A DNA stretch of 64,000 nt from Anaerolineae bacterium. Its GTDB lineage: Bacteria > Chloroflexota > Anaerolineae > Anaerolineales > Anaerolineaceae. Shown piece by piece: positions 33,771-42,427 of the stretch. Made by a program: the position numbers and the translations under genes. The notes below the pieces were generated by a model. It ran no database searches. It had not been told where the DNA came from and saw only the letters and a list, made by a program, of their open reading frames with translations. The stretch lies in NCBI GenBank assembly GCA_013178185.1, contig JABLXC010000018.1, positions 1 through 64,000 on the forward strand, given 5' to 3'. Each line of letters begins with the position of its first letter. The first letter of the stretch is position 1.

Positions 33771-34107
33771 ACTTAAAATCACCGATATGACTTGCATGGG
33801 TTTCTAAAATGAATTTTGCAGGTTGCGAAGGCGCGTAATATGGTCGCCATCGTTTTGCTATCGCAGTATCTACAACCCTTAATTTTGCATCCAGCCACAC
33901 AACCGCGATATCAAAATTCATAAAAAACATGTGAATTGTCGAACCCGTAATTGATGCTTTTTTTTCGGCCAACAGGATGCCTTCATAAGCGTTAAGAGAA
34001 GGCTTGAGCATTAGCCCCTTTAGGCGCTTCCAAAACGAGTCGCAATATTCTGCTTTGATAGCCAGTTTTTGAGGCTGTGATTGGTTGATGACTTCGACAA
34101 CGGTCAT
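33739..34107 (-). CDS. DUF192 family protein
   Basis: A 122-residue protein of the DUF192 family, a small beta-barrel fold of unknown function. It has the family core FWKRLKGLMLK, the HMFFMNFDIAVVWLD segment and the C-terminal AKFILETHASHI. No signal peptide is visible, unlike many family members that are secreted. It overlaps the LysM-M23 gene by 32 nt and follows the receiver gene by 17 nt, so these may be co-transcribed. Confidence 0.87.
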   Translation of the reverse strand: MTVVEVINQSQPQKLAIKAEYCDSFWKRLKGLMLKPSLNAYEGILLAEKKASITGSTIHMFFMNFDIAVVWLDAKLRVVDTAIAKRWRPYYAPSQPAKFILETHASHIGDFKYGDQISLEND

Positions 34108-34124
34108 AAATCCATTCAGCTTAA

Positions 34125-34526
34125 CTAACCAACTTTATTGATACTAAGGACAAGTTCTACAGATTCTAGCAATTCTTGAGGTCTGAATGGTTTGCTTATA
34201 TATGCATCGACTTTTGCAATGCTCAAACCCAGAACACGATCAATAGGCTGGGCTTTTGCTGTGATGATAATCACGGGGATTGAGCGGGTTTTGCTGCTTG
34301 CTTTGAGTTGGTGGTAAACATCCCAGCCATCCAGCCCCGGCATCATCAAATCGAGTAGAATTAAGTCGGGTGGATCTTGGGCAATTAAATCAAGGCCATG
34401 TCGTCCGTTGAGGGCGCCCCGAATTTCAATACCGCGGCGATTGAGGATCAGCGTGACCAGTTCCACCATTTCTGGGTCATCTTCGATGTATACAACTGCT
34501 GTGCGTTTTTTTTCTTCGCTTGGCAT
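34125..34526 (-). CDS. single-domain response regulator
   Basis: A 133-residue receiver domain only. Asp pair in IEDDP (about residues 15-17), phosphoacceptor Asp59 (LILLDLMMPG), Thr in IIITAKA and Lys in ISKPFRPQE. Strong AAGGAGAGG ribosome site. It diverges from exonuclease III. Minus-strand TATAAT about 20 nt further upstream could be its -10. No output domain or partner kinase is visible. Confidence 0.9.
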   Translation of the reverse strand: MPSEEKKRTAVVYIEDDPEMVELVTLILNRRGIEIRGALNGRHGLDLIAQDPPDLILLDLMMPGLDGWDVYHQLKASSKTRSIPVIIITAKAQPIDRVLGLSIAKVDAYISKPFRPQELLESVELVLSINKVG

Positions 34527-34585
34527 GCCCTCTCCTTACACTGTTATTATAAGTTTACCACAGGCTTAATTAAACGAGGAATTCG

Positions 34586-35347
34586 ATGAAAATAATTTCT
34601 TGGAATGTAAATGGAATACGCTCTGCTCATCAAAAAGGTGCTTTGAACTGGCTTTGGGATCAATCACCTGAATTGATTTGTCTTCAGGAGGTAAAAGCAA
34701 AACAGGAACAAATTCCTGAAGAAATTAGATCGCTTCCGGGATATGAGATTTATTGGAACTCAGCAGAGCGACCTGGATATAGCGGCGTTGCAACTTATTC
34801 GAGGATAAAACCATTGTCGGTGATAATGGGAGTGGGGATTAGCCGATTTGACGTAGAAGGGAGAGTAGTTGCGACTGAGTTTAACGATTATATTCTTTTT
34901 AATGTCTATTTCCCAAATGGTCAACGGGGACACGAGCGTGTTCAGTATAAATTGGAATTCTATGAATGCTTTTTGAGTATTTGTGACGACCTTCATCGTC
35001 AAGGGAAGAACATTATCATCACCGGAGATTTTAATACCGCTCACCAGGAAATTGATTTGGCAAATCCCGAAGAGAACGTCACGACATCTGGTTTTTTGCC
35101 CGAAGAACGGATTTGGATTACAAAATATCTTGATCACGGATTCATAGATATTTATCGCCATTTATACCCAGAGCGCCAGCAGTACACCTGGTGGACTTAT
35201 CGTTTTGGCGCCCGAAGAAGAAATATTGGATGGCGGATTGATTATTTTCTTCTATCGAAGAACTTGAAAAACAGAGTCCAAGATGTGATCATTTCGGAAG
35301 ATGTTCAGGGTTCTGATCATTGTCCGGTCACACTCGTTTTGGGGTGA
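34586..35347 (+). CDS. xth: exodeoxyribonuclease III / AP endonuclease
   Basis: A 253-residue EEP-fold nuclease that cuts abasic sites and trims 3' ends in base-excision repair. The motifs are all present: SWNVNGIRS (Asn7), CLQEVKA (Glu), YSGVATYSR, GDFNTAHQEIDLA (Asp and Asn), YTWWTYRFGAR, GWRIDYFL and SDHCPVTL (Asp-His). Length and motif order match ExoA/XthA. Its 3' end overlaps the convergent C39 gene by 20 nt. AGGAATTC lies before the ATG. Confidence 0.96.
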   Translation: MKIISWNVNGIRSAHQKGALNWLWDQSPELICLQEVKAKQEQIPEEIRSLPGYEIYWNSAERPGYSGVATYSRIKPLSVIMGVGISRFDVEGRVVATEFNDYILFNVYFPNGQRGHERVQYKLEFYECFLSICDDLHRQGKNIIITGDFNTAHQEIDLANPEENVTTSGFLPEERIWITKYLDHGFIDIYRHLYPERQQYTWWTYRFGARRRNIGWRIDYFLLSKNLKNRVQDVIISEDVQGSDHCPVTLVLG

Positions 35348-35873
35348 TAGTTGCCGGAACTGTTATGAACATATTGCCATAATTTTTCCAGAGGCGGTGG
35401 AATTCGCCCAATTCCTTCCAGGTAACTTTTGCAGCAGGCAAGGCAGGGTCTATGAATCCGAATCCTTTCTCTGGATGATATTCTACCAGCACCAAATAAT
35501 GCGCCCAAAGCGGTTTCCATTCACCCACTATTACAATTGATATTTTGTCTTCAAGGAGGTTGGTAAAAAGATTGGAGATTCGACCGCAGCATTTCCAACT
35601 TGCCGGAAGGCCATATTCTTTGATGACATCGACAACCCCCCAAGGAAACGTTGCCCATTTAGGAATGCGCCGAAAAACAGGTAGAAGACCACGCCACCTT
35701 ATGTGATTCATGTCCAAAGCCAAGCTACCGCCGTGCAAGTTTAGATCGAGGATAGCATTCAGAATGATAGCCGTTGCGAAGGGACCGCAATCGTTCATCT
35801 CGCCCTGGAATTGGTGCGACCTAAGGATTTTAGATCGGAATTTCGATTCTAACGACCGGGTCGGTTTTTGCAT
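35328..35873 (-). CDS. C39-like papain-fold peptidase
   Basis: A 181-residue protein of the peptidase C39-like family. Cys29 is in EMNDCGPFATAI and the catalytic His in LWAHYLVLVEYHPEKGFGFIDP, with the following Asp. This is the pattern of bacteriocin-leader-type or wall-associated thiol peptidases. There is no signal peptide and no attached ABC transporter, so it is a stand-alone cytoplasmic or released protein. No Shine-Dalgarno sequence is visible; minus-strand TATACT (35881-35886) ends 7 nt before the ATG. Substrate unknown. Confidence 0.78.
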   Translation of the reverse strand: MQKPTRSLESKFRSKILRSHQFQGEMNDCGPFATAIILNAILDLNLHGGSLALDMNHIRWRGLLPVFRRIPKWATFPWGVVDVIKEYGLPASWKCCGRISNLFTNLLEDKISIVIVGEWKPLWAHYLVLVEYHPEKGFGFIDPALPAAKVTWKELGEFHRLWKNYGNMFITVPATITPKRV

Positions 35874-35996
35874 AATAAAGAGTATATAAATCGGATCATA
35901 AATATTTGGTAATATGATTATAATTGTATAGCAATTCGCTTTTTCATCTTGAAAAATATTTTTGAAGGCATTCTTGCGCTGGAGGCTTTATTGGCG

Positions 35997-36650
35997 ATGA
36001 CGAAAAAACGCATCTTGTTGGTGGACGATCATGAAGTTGTGCGACTTGGGCTCAAGGCTTTACTTGAACATCATCCCCAATTTGAAATAGTGGCAGAAGC
36101 CAGTACCGCCAAAGAAGCCTTGGAACAGACAGCAAGGCATTTACCTGATATCGTACTAATGGATATCCGGCTGCCTGGCGCGTCTGGCATTGAAGCTTGT
36201 GAAGAGATCACAAAAAGTTACACCGATACCCGCGTGATCATGTTGACCTCTTATGCTGAGGATGAAATGCTCTTTTCAGCGATTCGGGCCGGAGCGTCGG
36301 GGTATGTTTTAAAGCAAATTGGAGGCGACGATTTGATCCGCGCCCTTGAAGCCGTGGGGAGAGGAGAGGCACTTTTAGATCCTGCTGTGACCCAACGAGT
36401 CTTTCAAGAGGTAAGACGCGCTGTTAAAGAAGAGGAGGCGTCGGCATTTGCCAATTTGAGTCAGCAGGAAAAACACGTGTTATTGTTAGTCTCTGAGGGT
36501 AAAACAAACCGGGAGATTGCAAAAGCTTTGTTTCTAGGCGAGGGTACCGTTCGAAATTATGTGAGCAGTATCCTGTCGAAGTTGGGTGTGAGCAACCGCG
36601 CCGAAGCGGCCGCGTATGCGGTCGAGCATAACCTGAGAGAGTATTTGTAG
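35997..36650 (+). CDS. NarL/FixJ family response regulator
   Basis: A 217-residue transcription regulator. Receiver domain 1-120 with VDDHE, Asp56 (VLMDIRLP), Thr (MLTSYA) and Lys (YVLKQI). LuxR-type helix-turn-helix at about 150-205 ([22 protein letters not shown]... [13 protein letters not shown]). An earlier TTG at 35949 is in frame, but ATG 35997 agrees with the family N-terminus and has GGAGG upstream. Divergent from the C39 gene. TATAAT near 35919 may be its promoter. No sensor kinase is adjacent. Confidence 0.9.
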   Translation: MTKKRILLVDDHEVVRLGLKALLEHHPQFEIVAEASTAKEALEQTARHLPDIVLMDIRLPGASGIEACEEITKSYTDTRVIMLTSYAEDEMLFSAIRAGASGYVLKQIGGDDLIRALEAVGRGEALLDPAVTQRVFQEVRRAVKEEEASAFANLSQQEKHVLLLVSEGKTNREIAKALFLGEGTVRNYVSSILSKLGVSNRAEAAAYAVEHNLREYL

Positions 36651-36651
36651 T

Positions 36652-37503
36652 CTACTGTTGCAACCAGGCATCCCGTAAGAATATTGCGTCCTCTTCAAGA
36701 ATAGGGCTTTCACATACAATTCGCCCTCCACAATTTAATGTCTTCAAGGCTTTAAACAGATCCTCAATATTGAAATCCGATTCGCGAATTGGAAGGTGAT
36801 TCTTTTCTCCTTTTACTGTGTACTCAATCCCAGACAAATGAATATGGAGCCTTTTCAGACTGTCCTCGCCAAGGGTATCTGCATATCTCTTAAGAATATT
36901 CATCCACTCATCAAATGAGTTCATGGTTCCATCGCCGACTCTGGCATGTAAGTGAGCGAAATCCAGGCAAGGCTCAACGCCTTTTATCAAGCGACTCATT
37001 TCTAATACATCTTCAACCGAGCCGATCATAGCGGATTTTCCCATCGATTCTGGACGCAGTGTTACTGGGTTTCCGACTTTTCTGAGTTCCATGACACATT
37101 TTTCCAGACGTTCAACCACCAAGGGCAACACATCTTTTGGTTCTTTGCCAAAATATGAACCAGGGTGGAAGATAATGTCGGTTGCTCCTGCCAGGTTGCC
37201 AAAGTGTGCAGCATCCATTAATCGTTTTCGAGATTTTGGCCACTCTTCCTCGTCTGCGTTTAAGTTGATGAAATAAGGGGCATGAATGCTAATTGCCACA
37301 TCCAATGCCGATGCCGTTTCCTTTATTGACCGGCAGGTTTCCTCGGTGACTCTTACAGCTTGCACCCAACCGAGTTCGAAGGCATCTAATCCCAAAGCTG
37401 AAATTTGTTCGATGGCGCCGACACTTCCCCCCGGCTTTTTAGGAGTAGAGAGAGGAGCCCCAACAGTTCCAAATCGAAAGGCGTTATCCATTCGTTTAAT
37501 CAC
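36652..37503 (-). CDS. endonuclease IV / sugar isomerase-like TIM-barrel protein
   Basis: A 283-residue TIM barrel of the Nfo/xylose-isomerase-like superfamily. Metal-type residues appear in SIHAPYFINL, IFHPGSYFG, TLRPESMGK, PCLDFAHLHAR, HIHLSGIEYTVKGEKNHLP and CESP. This is the Nfo order, so AP endonuclease activity in DNA repair is likely, but close isomerase relatives exist. The in-frame GTG at 37503 is accepted because AGGA lies 8 nt upstream; an ATG 12 nt downstream is the alternative. It ends one base after the NarL-type gene's stop on the opposite strand. It follows dgkA by 15 nt. Confidence 0.8.
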   Translation of the reverse strand: MIKRMDNAFRFGTVGAPLSTPKKPGGSVGAIEQISALGLDAFELGWVQAVRVTEETCRSIKETASALDVAISIHAPYFINLNADEEEWPKSRKRLMDAAHFGNLAGATDIIFHPGSYFGKEPKDVLPLVVERLEKCVMELRKVGNPVTLRPESMGKSAMIGSVEDVLEMSRLIKGVEPCLDFAHLHARVGDGTMNSFDEWMNILKRYADTLGEDSLKRLHIHLSGIEYTVKGEKNHLPIRESDFNIEDLFKALKTLNCGGRIVCESPILEEDAIFLRDAWLQQ

Positions 37504-37518
37504 TTTTAGAATCCTGTT

Positions 37519-37899
37519 TTAAGAAATTATTTTCAATTTCAATAAGAGCGGATTGGCGAAGATAAAAATGCCAATGATAGCGGAAATGATCGCAGCACAA
37601 AGAACACCTGCTGCGCTGACATCTTTCGCGACTTTTGCGAGGTGATTTCGCTCTGGGCTGACCAGATCAATGGTTGCCTCTATGCCGGTGTTGATGCATT
37701 CCGCGACCCAAACCAATCCAATGGCCAACAGGATGATGGCGAAATCCGTGTTTGAAAGCTTCAACCAGATGGATAAAAAAACAGCGGCGGCAGTTGCAGC
37801 CAAGTGAAACCATGAGTTTTTCTGAGTTGTGATGATATATTCCAGACCATTGAAGGCTGGCGTAAAAGAAACGAGTCGATTTATTAAAAATTTAATCAT
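37519..37899 (-). CDS. dgkA: diacylglycerol kinase family protein (DgkA-like)
   Basis: A 126-residue integral membrane kinase with three hydrophobic segments. The family motif AECINTGIEATIDLVSPERNHLAKVAKDVSA is clear, with the acidic, Asn and Lys residues of the active site. In Gram-positive-like lineages it phosphorylates undecaprenol, and in others diacylglycerol; the sequence alone does not decide. The start overlaps ybeY by 4 nt. The order pgpH-ybeY-dgkA matches Firmicutes. Confidence 0.93.
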   Translation of the reverse strand: MIKFLINRLVSFTPAFNGLEYIITTQKNSWFHLAATAAAVFLSIWLKLSNTDFAIILLAIGLVWVAECINTGIEATIDLVSPERNHLAKVAKDVSAAGVLCAAIISAIIGIFIFANPLLLKLKIIS

Positions 37900-38342
37900 A
37901 TTTTGACGTTACACCCAAGGTTAAATAATATTTTATTTTGCACCGCCCACATTTTCTCTTGGTCAGTTTCTACTTCGTGGTCGTATCCAAGGAGATGAAG
38001 AATGCCATGCACAATTAGCAGCGTTATTTCATCTTCAACTTTGTGACCGCCAGTTTGCGCCTGCGTTACGGCTCGTGGATATGAAATAATTATATCCCCA
38101 TAGTACCGTAAACCGGTTTGTGGGTCTGTCTCGTTGGAGGAAAATGAAAGCACATCAGTCGGCTCGTTTTGATCGCGGTACTTCTGATTGAGTTCGCGAA
38201 TAAAATCGTCGTTATCGATGATTATGCTGAGTTCTGATTCGGTTGGAATATCTAAGTACTTAAGGACTCTATCTGCAATATCCGAAACGAAGGCGGGTTT
38301 TAATATTTTCTTGTATTGGGCCCGAACAGTGACATGAACCAT
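37896..38342 (-). CDS. ybeY: YbeY endoribonuclease
   Basis: A 148-residue single-strand-specific zinc RNase used in 16S rRNA 3' maturation and ribosome quality control. The zinc motif HGILHLLGYDH gives three His ligands. Preceding features NDDFIRELNQKYR and TDVLSFSS are typical. Overlaps dgkA (ATGA) and starts 2 nt after pgpH. Length is normal. Confidence 0.96.
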   Translation of the reverse strand: MVHVTVRAQYKKILKPAFVSDIADRVLKYLDIPTESELSIIIDNDDFIRELNQKYRDQNEPTDVLSFSSNETDPQTGLRYYGDIIISYPRAVTQAQTGGHKVEDEITLLIVHGILHLLGYDHEVETDQEKMWAVQNKILFNLGCNVKI

Positions 38343-38344
38343 TT

Positions 38345-40471
38345 TTATCCCCTCGCTTCATTTTTTGTTGTAGTAGGTTCGTTGGCGGCGCTGGTAGATC
38401 GTAGCTCAGGGTATTGGATTCGAGGGTGATAGGTGTTTCGGAGAGTGGTGAAGAAAGATTCTCTTGCTAGTGTTAAGTCCTTGAGGGTGAAGGTTGTGTC
38501 ATCTAGTTGGCCCTCTTGTTGGCAAAAGTCAAATACTTTCTTAATGATTTGCCTCAATTCATTATCATTTGTGGGGAGTTCAGCTCTTGCTCTTGCTTCG
38601 CACCCATCGGCGAGCATCAGAAGGGCTGTTTCACGAGAGCGTGGTTTTGGTCCGGGATATCGGAATAGTTCCATATCTACTTTGGTGTGGTCGTTATTTG
38701 CAGCTTGCACTGCTTTTGTGTACTGATACCTGGTAATCAATGTGCCATGGTGTTCTCGAATAAAATCCATAATCTGAGGCGGAAGACGGTACTTTTTTGC
38801 CAGCAAAGTTCCATCATCTACGTGTTTGATGATCGTAGATGCAGAAAAAGCCGGGTCGATATCATCATGAGGATTTAATTTACCGGGCACCTGATTTTCT
38901 ATAAAGAAAGACGGATTAGCTGCTTTTCCTACGTCGTGGTAAATTGCACCAACGCGAACAAGTAAGCCGTCGGCCCCGATTCTTTCCGCTGCTTGCTCAG
39001 CGAGATTTGCTACCTGCAAACTATGCTGGTAGCTCCCTGGAGCATTTTGGAGCATTAACTGCAATAACGGGTGGTCCGGCCGTGAGATTTCTAGCAGTTG
39101 AAGAGGGGTTGTCAATCCGAGAATTTGAGCGATTAGGAATTGGAATAGAAGTGCAAGGCTGGCAGAAGCCAGTCCGTTCACGATAGATGTAGCCATTAGT
39201 GTTAACGTCCCGATTAGATCGGTTGTTCCGGTCGGCAGGCGGTATGCAAGGATAACCATACATCCTGTAAGACCTACGGCAAGGCCTGCCCAAAAGAAAT
39301 TTGCCAGCCTTCTGGCTTTTCCAAGGCTTAAAATTCCCAAAAAACTGCCTAGCAAATAGAAATATATGAGGTCAGGAGGAGTAGAAACTCCCCATACTGA
39401 TAATAGACCCAGCGAAAGAGAGAAAATTAAACCAATTTCAAGGGAATAGAGACTTGCCAGAGTCAGGCCAAACGCAGCGAAAGGATATAAGTATGGGATG
39501 ACCGTCCTGTTCGGGATCAAAAAGCGAGAGCCAATAAGAAATAACAGAAAATAGATGACGATGACCGTGAGACCACGAAAATCTTCCAACAGGCGAGATT
39601 TTCTTCTCATGAAATAGAGGACGATAAAACTATTCACTGAGATGACGGCAGCCGCTGCGGCGAAAAATTTCTGAGTGTCTCTTCCGGTGTCTATCAAATC
39701 AAATTGTTGTAAGGCTTCAAAAGTTTCCGGGGTGATTACTTGTCCTTGTCTTACGATTGTTTCTCCTGCTGCGTATCGCCTTTCGATGGGGACAACATTT
39801 TCTCTAGCTTGAAGCTTTTCTTTTGCTGTCAACTCCTGACTAAAGACGCTGTTAGGAGCAATAAAAAGTGTGACCAGTTGGGTTACAATGGCTGCCTGAT
39901 CTTGCGGCAGTGAAAATGATACAAGGGTGGGCACATTTCTTTTTGCGTCGTTAATACGATCTTCTCTTATGGTTGTTCTCATCACTTGTTCGAGAACTTT
40001 CAACGATTCTTGTTGAATGACTTCCCACCTCTGGTCCGATAACTCGAGAATGCTCCTTTTCAGGTCGTCTGGGAAAACTGGATCCGTAATGGCGTTGAGG
40101 TCCTGCCGCTTTTGTTCGATGGTGGCGTAATTATCGGCTCGTATGCTGTTGATGTAACTAAATGAAGCTTTTAGCTTTTCAATTTGTTGCCTTGTGATGG
40201 TGGGATCTACATCCAGGTAGACGGGCAGTACGTTTTTTTCGGCTTCTTGTCTTGCTTTTTCTGTCAGTAGCTCACTTTGATATACAATTGCCCTTGGGGC
40301 AACAATATCTTCGGTTGCCACGTTACCAACTGCTAAAGAATAAGAAGAGGGGCGGAGAGAGACAGGCGTGATAAGTGCTCCAAATGCGATGCCTCCCGCG
40401 AGCGTAAGGAGAACTAATCTGGAGAGTATCCTGCGAGGAAGGGGGGCGATATTTGATTTGCTATTTTCCAT
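38345..40471 (-). CDS. pgpH: 7TM-HD domain c-di-AMP phosphodiesterase (PgpH/YqfF type)
   Basis: A 708-residue membrane protein. Extracytoplasmic 7TMR-HDED-like region (about 40-260), then about seven hydrophobic segments (265-470), then a cytosolic HD domain (about 480-660). HD metal motifs are SYQHSLQVANLAEQA, GAIYHDVGK, NPHDDID, REHHGT and LMLADGCEA. Homologues cleave cyclic di-AMP and link envelope stress to potassium and cell-wall control. The 1-nt overlap with yqeY and 2-nt gap to ybeY suggest an operon. Confidence 0.95.
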   Translation of the reverse strand: MENSKSNIAPLPRRILSRLVLLTLAGGIAFGALITPVSLRPSSYSLAVGNVATEDIVAPRAIVYQSELLTEKARQEAEKNVLPVYLDVDPTITRQQIEKLKASFSYINSIRADNYATIEQKRQDLNAITDPVFPDDLKRSILELSDQRWEVIQQESLKVLEQVMRTTIREDRINDAKRNVPTLVSFSLPQDQAAIVTQLVTLFIAPNSVFSQELTAKEKLQARENVVPIERRYAAGETIVRQGQVITPETFEALQQFDLIDTGRDTQKFFAAAAAVISVNSFIVLYFMRRKSRLLEDFRGLTVIVIYFLLFLIGSRFLIPNRTVIPYLYPFAAFGLTLASLYSLEIGLIFSLSLGLLSVWGVSTPPDLIYFYLLGSFLGILSLGKARRLANFFWAGLAVGLTGCMVILAYRLPTGTTDLIGTLTLMATSIVNGLASASLALLFQFLIAQILGLTTPLQLLEISRPDHPLLQLMLQNAPGSYQHSLQVANLAEQAAERIGADGLLVRVGAIYHDVGKAANPSFFIENQVPGKLNPHDDIDPAFSASTIIKHVDDGTLLAKKYRLPPQIMDFIREHHGTLITRYQYTKAVQAANNDHTKVDMELFRYPGPKPRSRETALLMLADGCEARARAELPTNDNELRQIIKKVFDFCQQEGQLDDTTFTLKDLTLARESFFTTLRNTYHPRIQYPELRSTSAANEPTTTKNEARG

Positions 40472-40917
40472 TAACGGTTTAGCATTTCCCTAACGATCTT
40501 GCTAACAGCATCGTTTGGCGCTCTGCCTTGGATTTTAGGCAGGAGATTTTTCATAACCTTTCCCATGTCCGCAGGACTGGTCGCTCCAACTTCTTGAATG
40601 GTGGATAAGGCAAGATCTTTAAGTTCTGTTTCTGACAATTGTTTTGGCAGGAAGGTTTCCAGGATTGAAATTTCAACGCGGTTTTTGTCAATAAGATCGG
40701 CACGGCCAGCCTTTTCAGCATCCTGAATTGCTTCATAATGGATCTTAATGTCTTTCTGGAGGATATTAATAATCTCTGTTTCTTCTAGTGGTGCTCCTTT
40801 TTCGACTTCCGCCAGCTTTATATTCGCAAGGATCATCCGAATGGCGCGTTTATGCGCTTCGTCAGAAGTTTTTATGGCATCTTTAAGGGCAGCTTCCAGG
40901 ATTTGTTTTGTTCCCAT
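40471..40917 (-). CDS. yqeY: GatB/YqeY domain protein
   Basis: A 148-residue all-helical protein related to the tail of GatB. It covers the whole family, from LKDAIKTSDEAHKRAIRMI to PADMGKVMKNLLPKIQGR and a C-terminal VSKIVREML. Family members bind tRNA and may assist amidotransferases, but the function is not settled. It overlaps pgpH by one base, a linkage seen in other phyla. Confidence 0.93.
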   Translation of the reverse strand: MGTKQILEAALKDAIKTSDEAHKRAIRMILANIKLAEVEKGAPLEETEIINILQKDIKIHYEAIQDAEKAGRADLIDKNRVEISILETFLPKQLSETELKDLALSTIQEVGATSPADMGKVMKNLLPKIQGRAPNDAVSKIVREMLNR

Positions 40918-40932
40918 TTTTTCCTCGTCTTG

Positions 40933-41499
40933 TTATTCGACAACGATGAATGGCTTGATTTGTTCAAATATTTGATCCCCGATTCCAGGTACTTTCAATA
41001 CGTCTTCGATCTTGATAAACGGTCCTTTTTCCTCGCGATAATCGATGATTTGGGATGCTTTCTCAGAACCAATACCGGGTAATTTCTCTAATTCAAATTG
41101 AGTGGCGGTGTTTAGATTAATCAAAATTGCTGATTCGGAGAAATTTTCGACCTGGATTTGGTCGCCGCCTGTCTCGCCAGCCGTGATTATGCCTTTTGTA
41201 GGAATGACGATTTTTTGACCATCTCTCAGTTTTTCCGCAAGGTTGATTGCAATTGAATTTGCCTTTTCTGTCAAACCTCCAGCTGCTATGACGGCATCAT
41301 TGACCCTGCTGCCTTGGGGGAGGGGGTAAACACCAGGATGTGACACTTCACCAGTGATATAGACCATCATTGGTCCTGGCGTTGGCGGCGGGAGTACTTC
41401 CAGAGGGACGCCTCGTTCTGGTCTGGCAAGCCAATGGATCAAAGCGGCAGCCAGGATTACGACCAATCCTCCTAAGATTACTTCTTGAAATTTTTTCAT
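40933..41499 (-). CDS. comEA: ComEA-like DNA-binding protein
   Basis: A 188-residue membrane-anchored DNA receptor. A hydrophobic anchor (about 8-25) is followed by a SLBB domain (VYITGEVSHPGVYPLPQGSRV to KIVIP, about 48-107) and a C-terminal double helix-hairpin-helix (LINLNTATQFELEKLPGIGSEKA... VPGIGDQIFEQI, about 132-185). It binds incoming double-stranded DNA in natural transformation. No comEC or comEB is next to it, so competence is suggested, not shown. The prepilin peptidase at the window end would fit the same function. Confidence 0.92.
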   Translation of the reverse strand: MKKFQEVILGGLVVILAAALIHWLARPERGVPLEVLPPPTPGPMMVYITGEVSHPGVYPLPQGSRVNDAVIAAGGLTEKANSIAINLAEKLRDGQKIVIPTKGIITAGETGGDQIQVENFSESAILINLNTATQFELEKLPGIGSEKASQIIDYREEKGPFIKIEDVLKVPGIGDQIFEQIKPFIVVE

Positions 41500-41508
41500 C
41501 GCGTCAAT

Positions 41509-42408
41509 TTATAGCACCATGCTCTGTTCTTTGGCTTGTTGTTCACGAGCAAGCATAGTGTTGAAAGCGGCAATGGCTACTTCCAGTACATCCAAGGAAG
41601 GTTCGCGTGTAGTCAGTCGCTGAAGGGCCAAGTTCGGCTTGATAAGCCACTGGATGAGCCGAGATTCGATGTTGTTTGCGCTCCATTTGATATACTCGTA
41701 AGCCAGACCGGCTACCACGGGAATTAACAGGACTCTCGTAAGCAACTTGACGAGTATCGGTAAGGGACCAAGGAGTGTAAAAATGATGATTGAAAAAACC
41801 ACCACTATAAGCAAAAAGCTTGTACCACAGCGTGGATGTTCCAGCGAGAAGCCTTTTACGGTTTCTGGCGTTAATTTAGCGCCAGCTTCAAAAGCATTTA
41901 TGGTTTTGTGTTCGGCGCCGTGATATTCAAAAACACGTCGGATATCTGGCATAAAACCGATCCCCCAAATGTATCCGATCATGATTGCCAGCCGTAAGCC
42001 CCCTTCAATCAGGTTACCGACCAATGGATTCCAGCCGGTAAGGCTTTCAATCCAATGTCCTGCTGCGGCAGGGGCGACGAAAAAGATCAAAATACCAGCA
42101 GCAAATGCCCCCCCTAACGTTAAGTAAAGCGCCGGCCCTTCGATTTTTTCGTCCTCACCGGTTTGAACGTTGGCCGAAAGGGTCAAAAAGCGAATTCCCA
42201 AACTTAGAGCATCCCAAAGGACAATCAGACCGCGAATGACAGGAAATTTCCTGATGCTTGAAATATAAATTCCTTTTAGATCCTCGGTTTTCAGGATGAT
42301 TTCGCCGTTCGGAGCGCGCATGGCGGCTGCAACCGAATGGCTGCCCCGCATGACAACTCCTTCAATTAATGCCTGACCCCCATACGAGGGTAATTTTTCC
42401 GCTGCCAT
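41509..42408 (-). CDS. DUF1385 family membrane protein
   Basis: A 299-residue protein with about four hydrophobic segments. The family signatures GGQALIEGVVMRG at the N-terminus and YHGAEHKTINAFEAG plus HPRCGTSF in the middle are complete. Function unknown. The conserved His/Glu/Cys residues could bind metal. It is in the same minus-strand run as comEA, 9 nt upstream of it. Confidence 0.92.
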   Translation of the reverse strand: MAAEKLPSYGGQALIEGVVMRGSHSVAAAMRAPNGEIILKTEDLKGIYISSIRKFPVIRGLIVLWDALSLGIRFLTLSANVQTGEDEKIEGPALYLTLGGAFAAGILIFFVAPAAAGHWIESLTGWNPLVGNLIEGGLRLAIMIGYIWGIGFMPDIRRVFEYHGAEHKTINAFEAGAKLTPETVKGFSLEHPRCGTSFLLIVVVFSIIIFTLLGPLPILVKLLTRVLLIPVVAGLAYEYIKWSANNIESRLIQWLIKPNLALQRLTTREPSLDVLEVAIAAFNTMLAREQQAKEQSMVL

Positions 42409-42427
42409 AATCCTCCAAGGTATCGAT

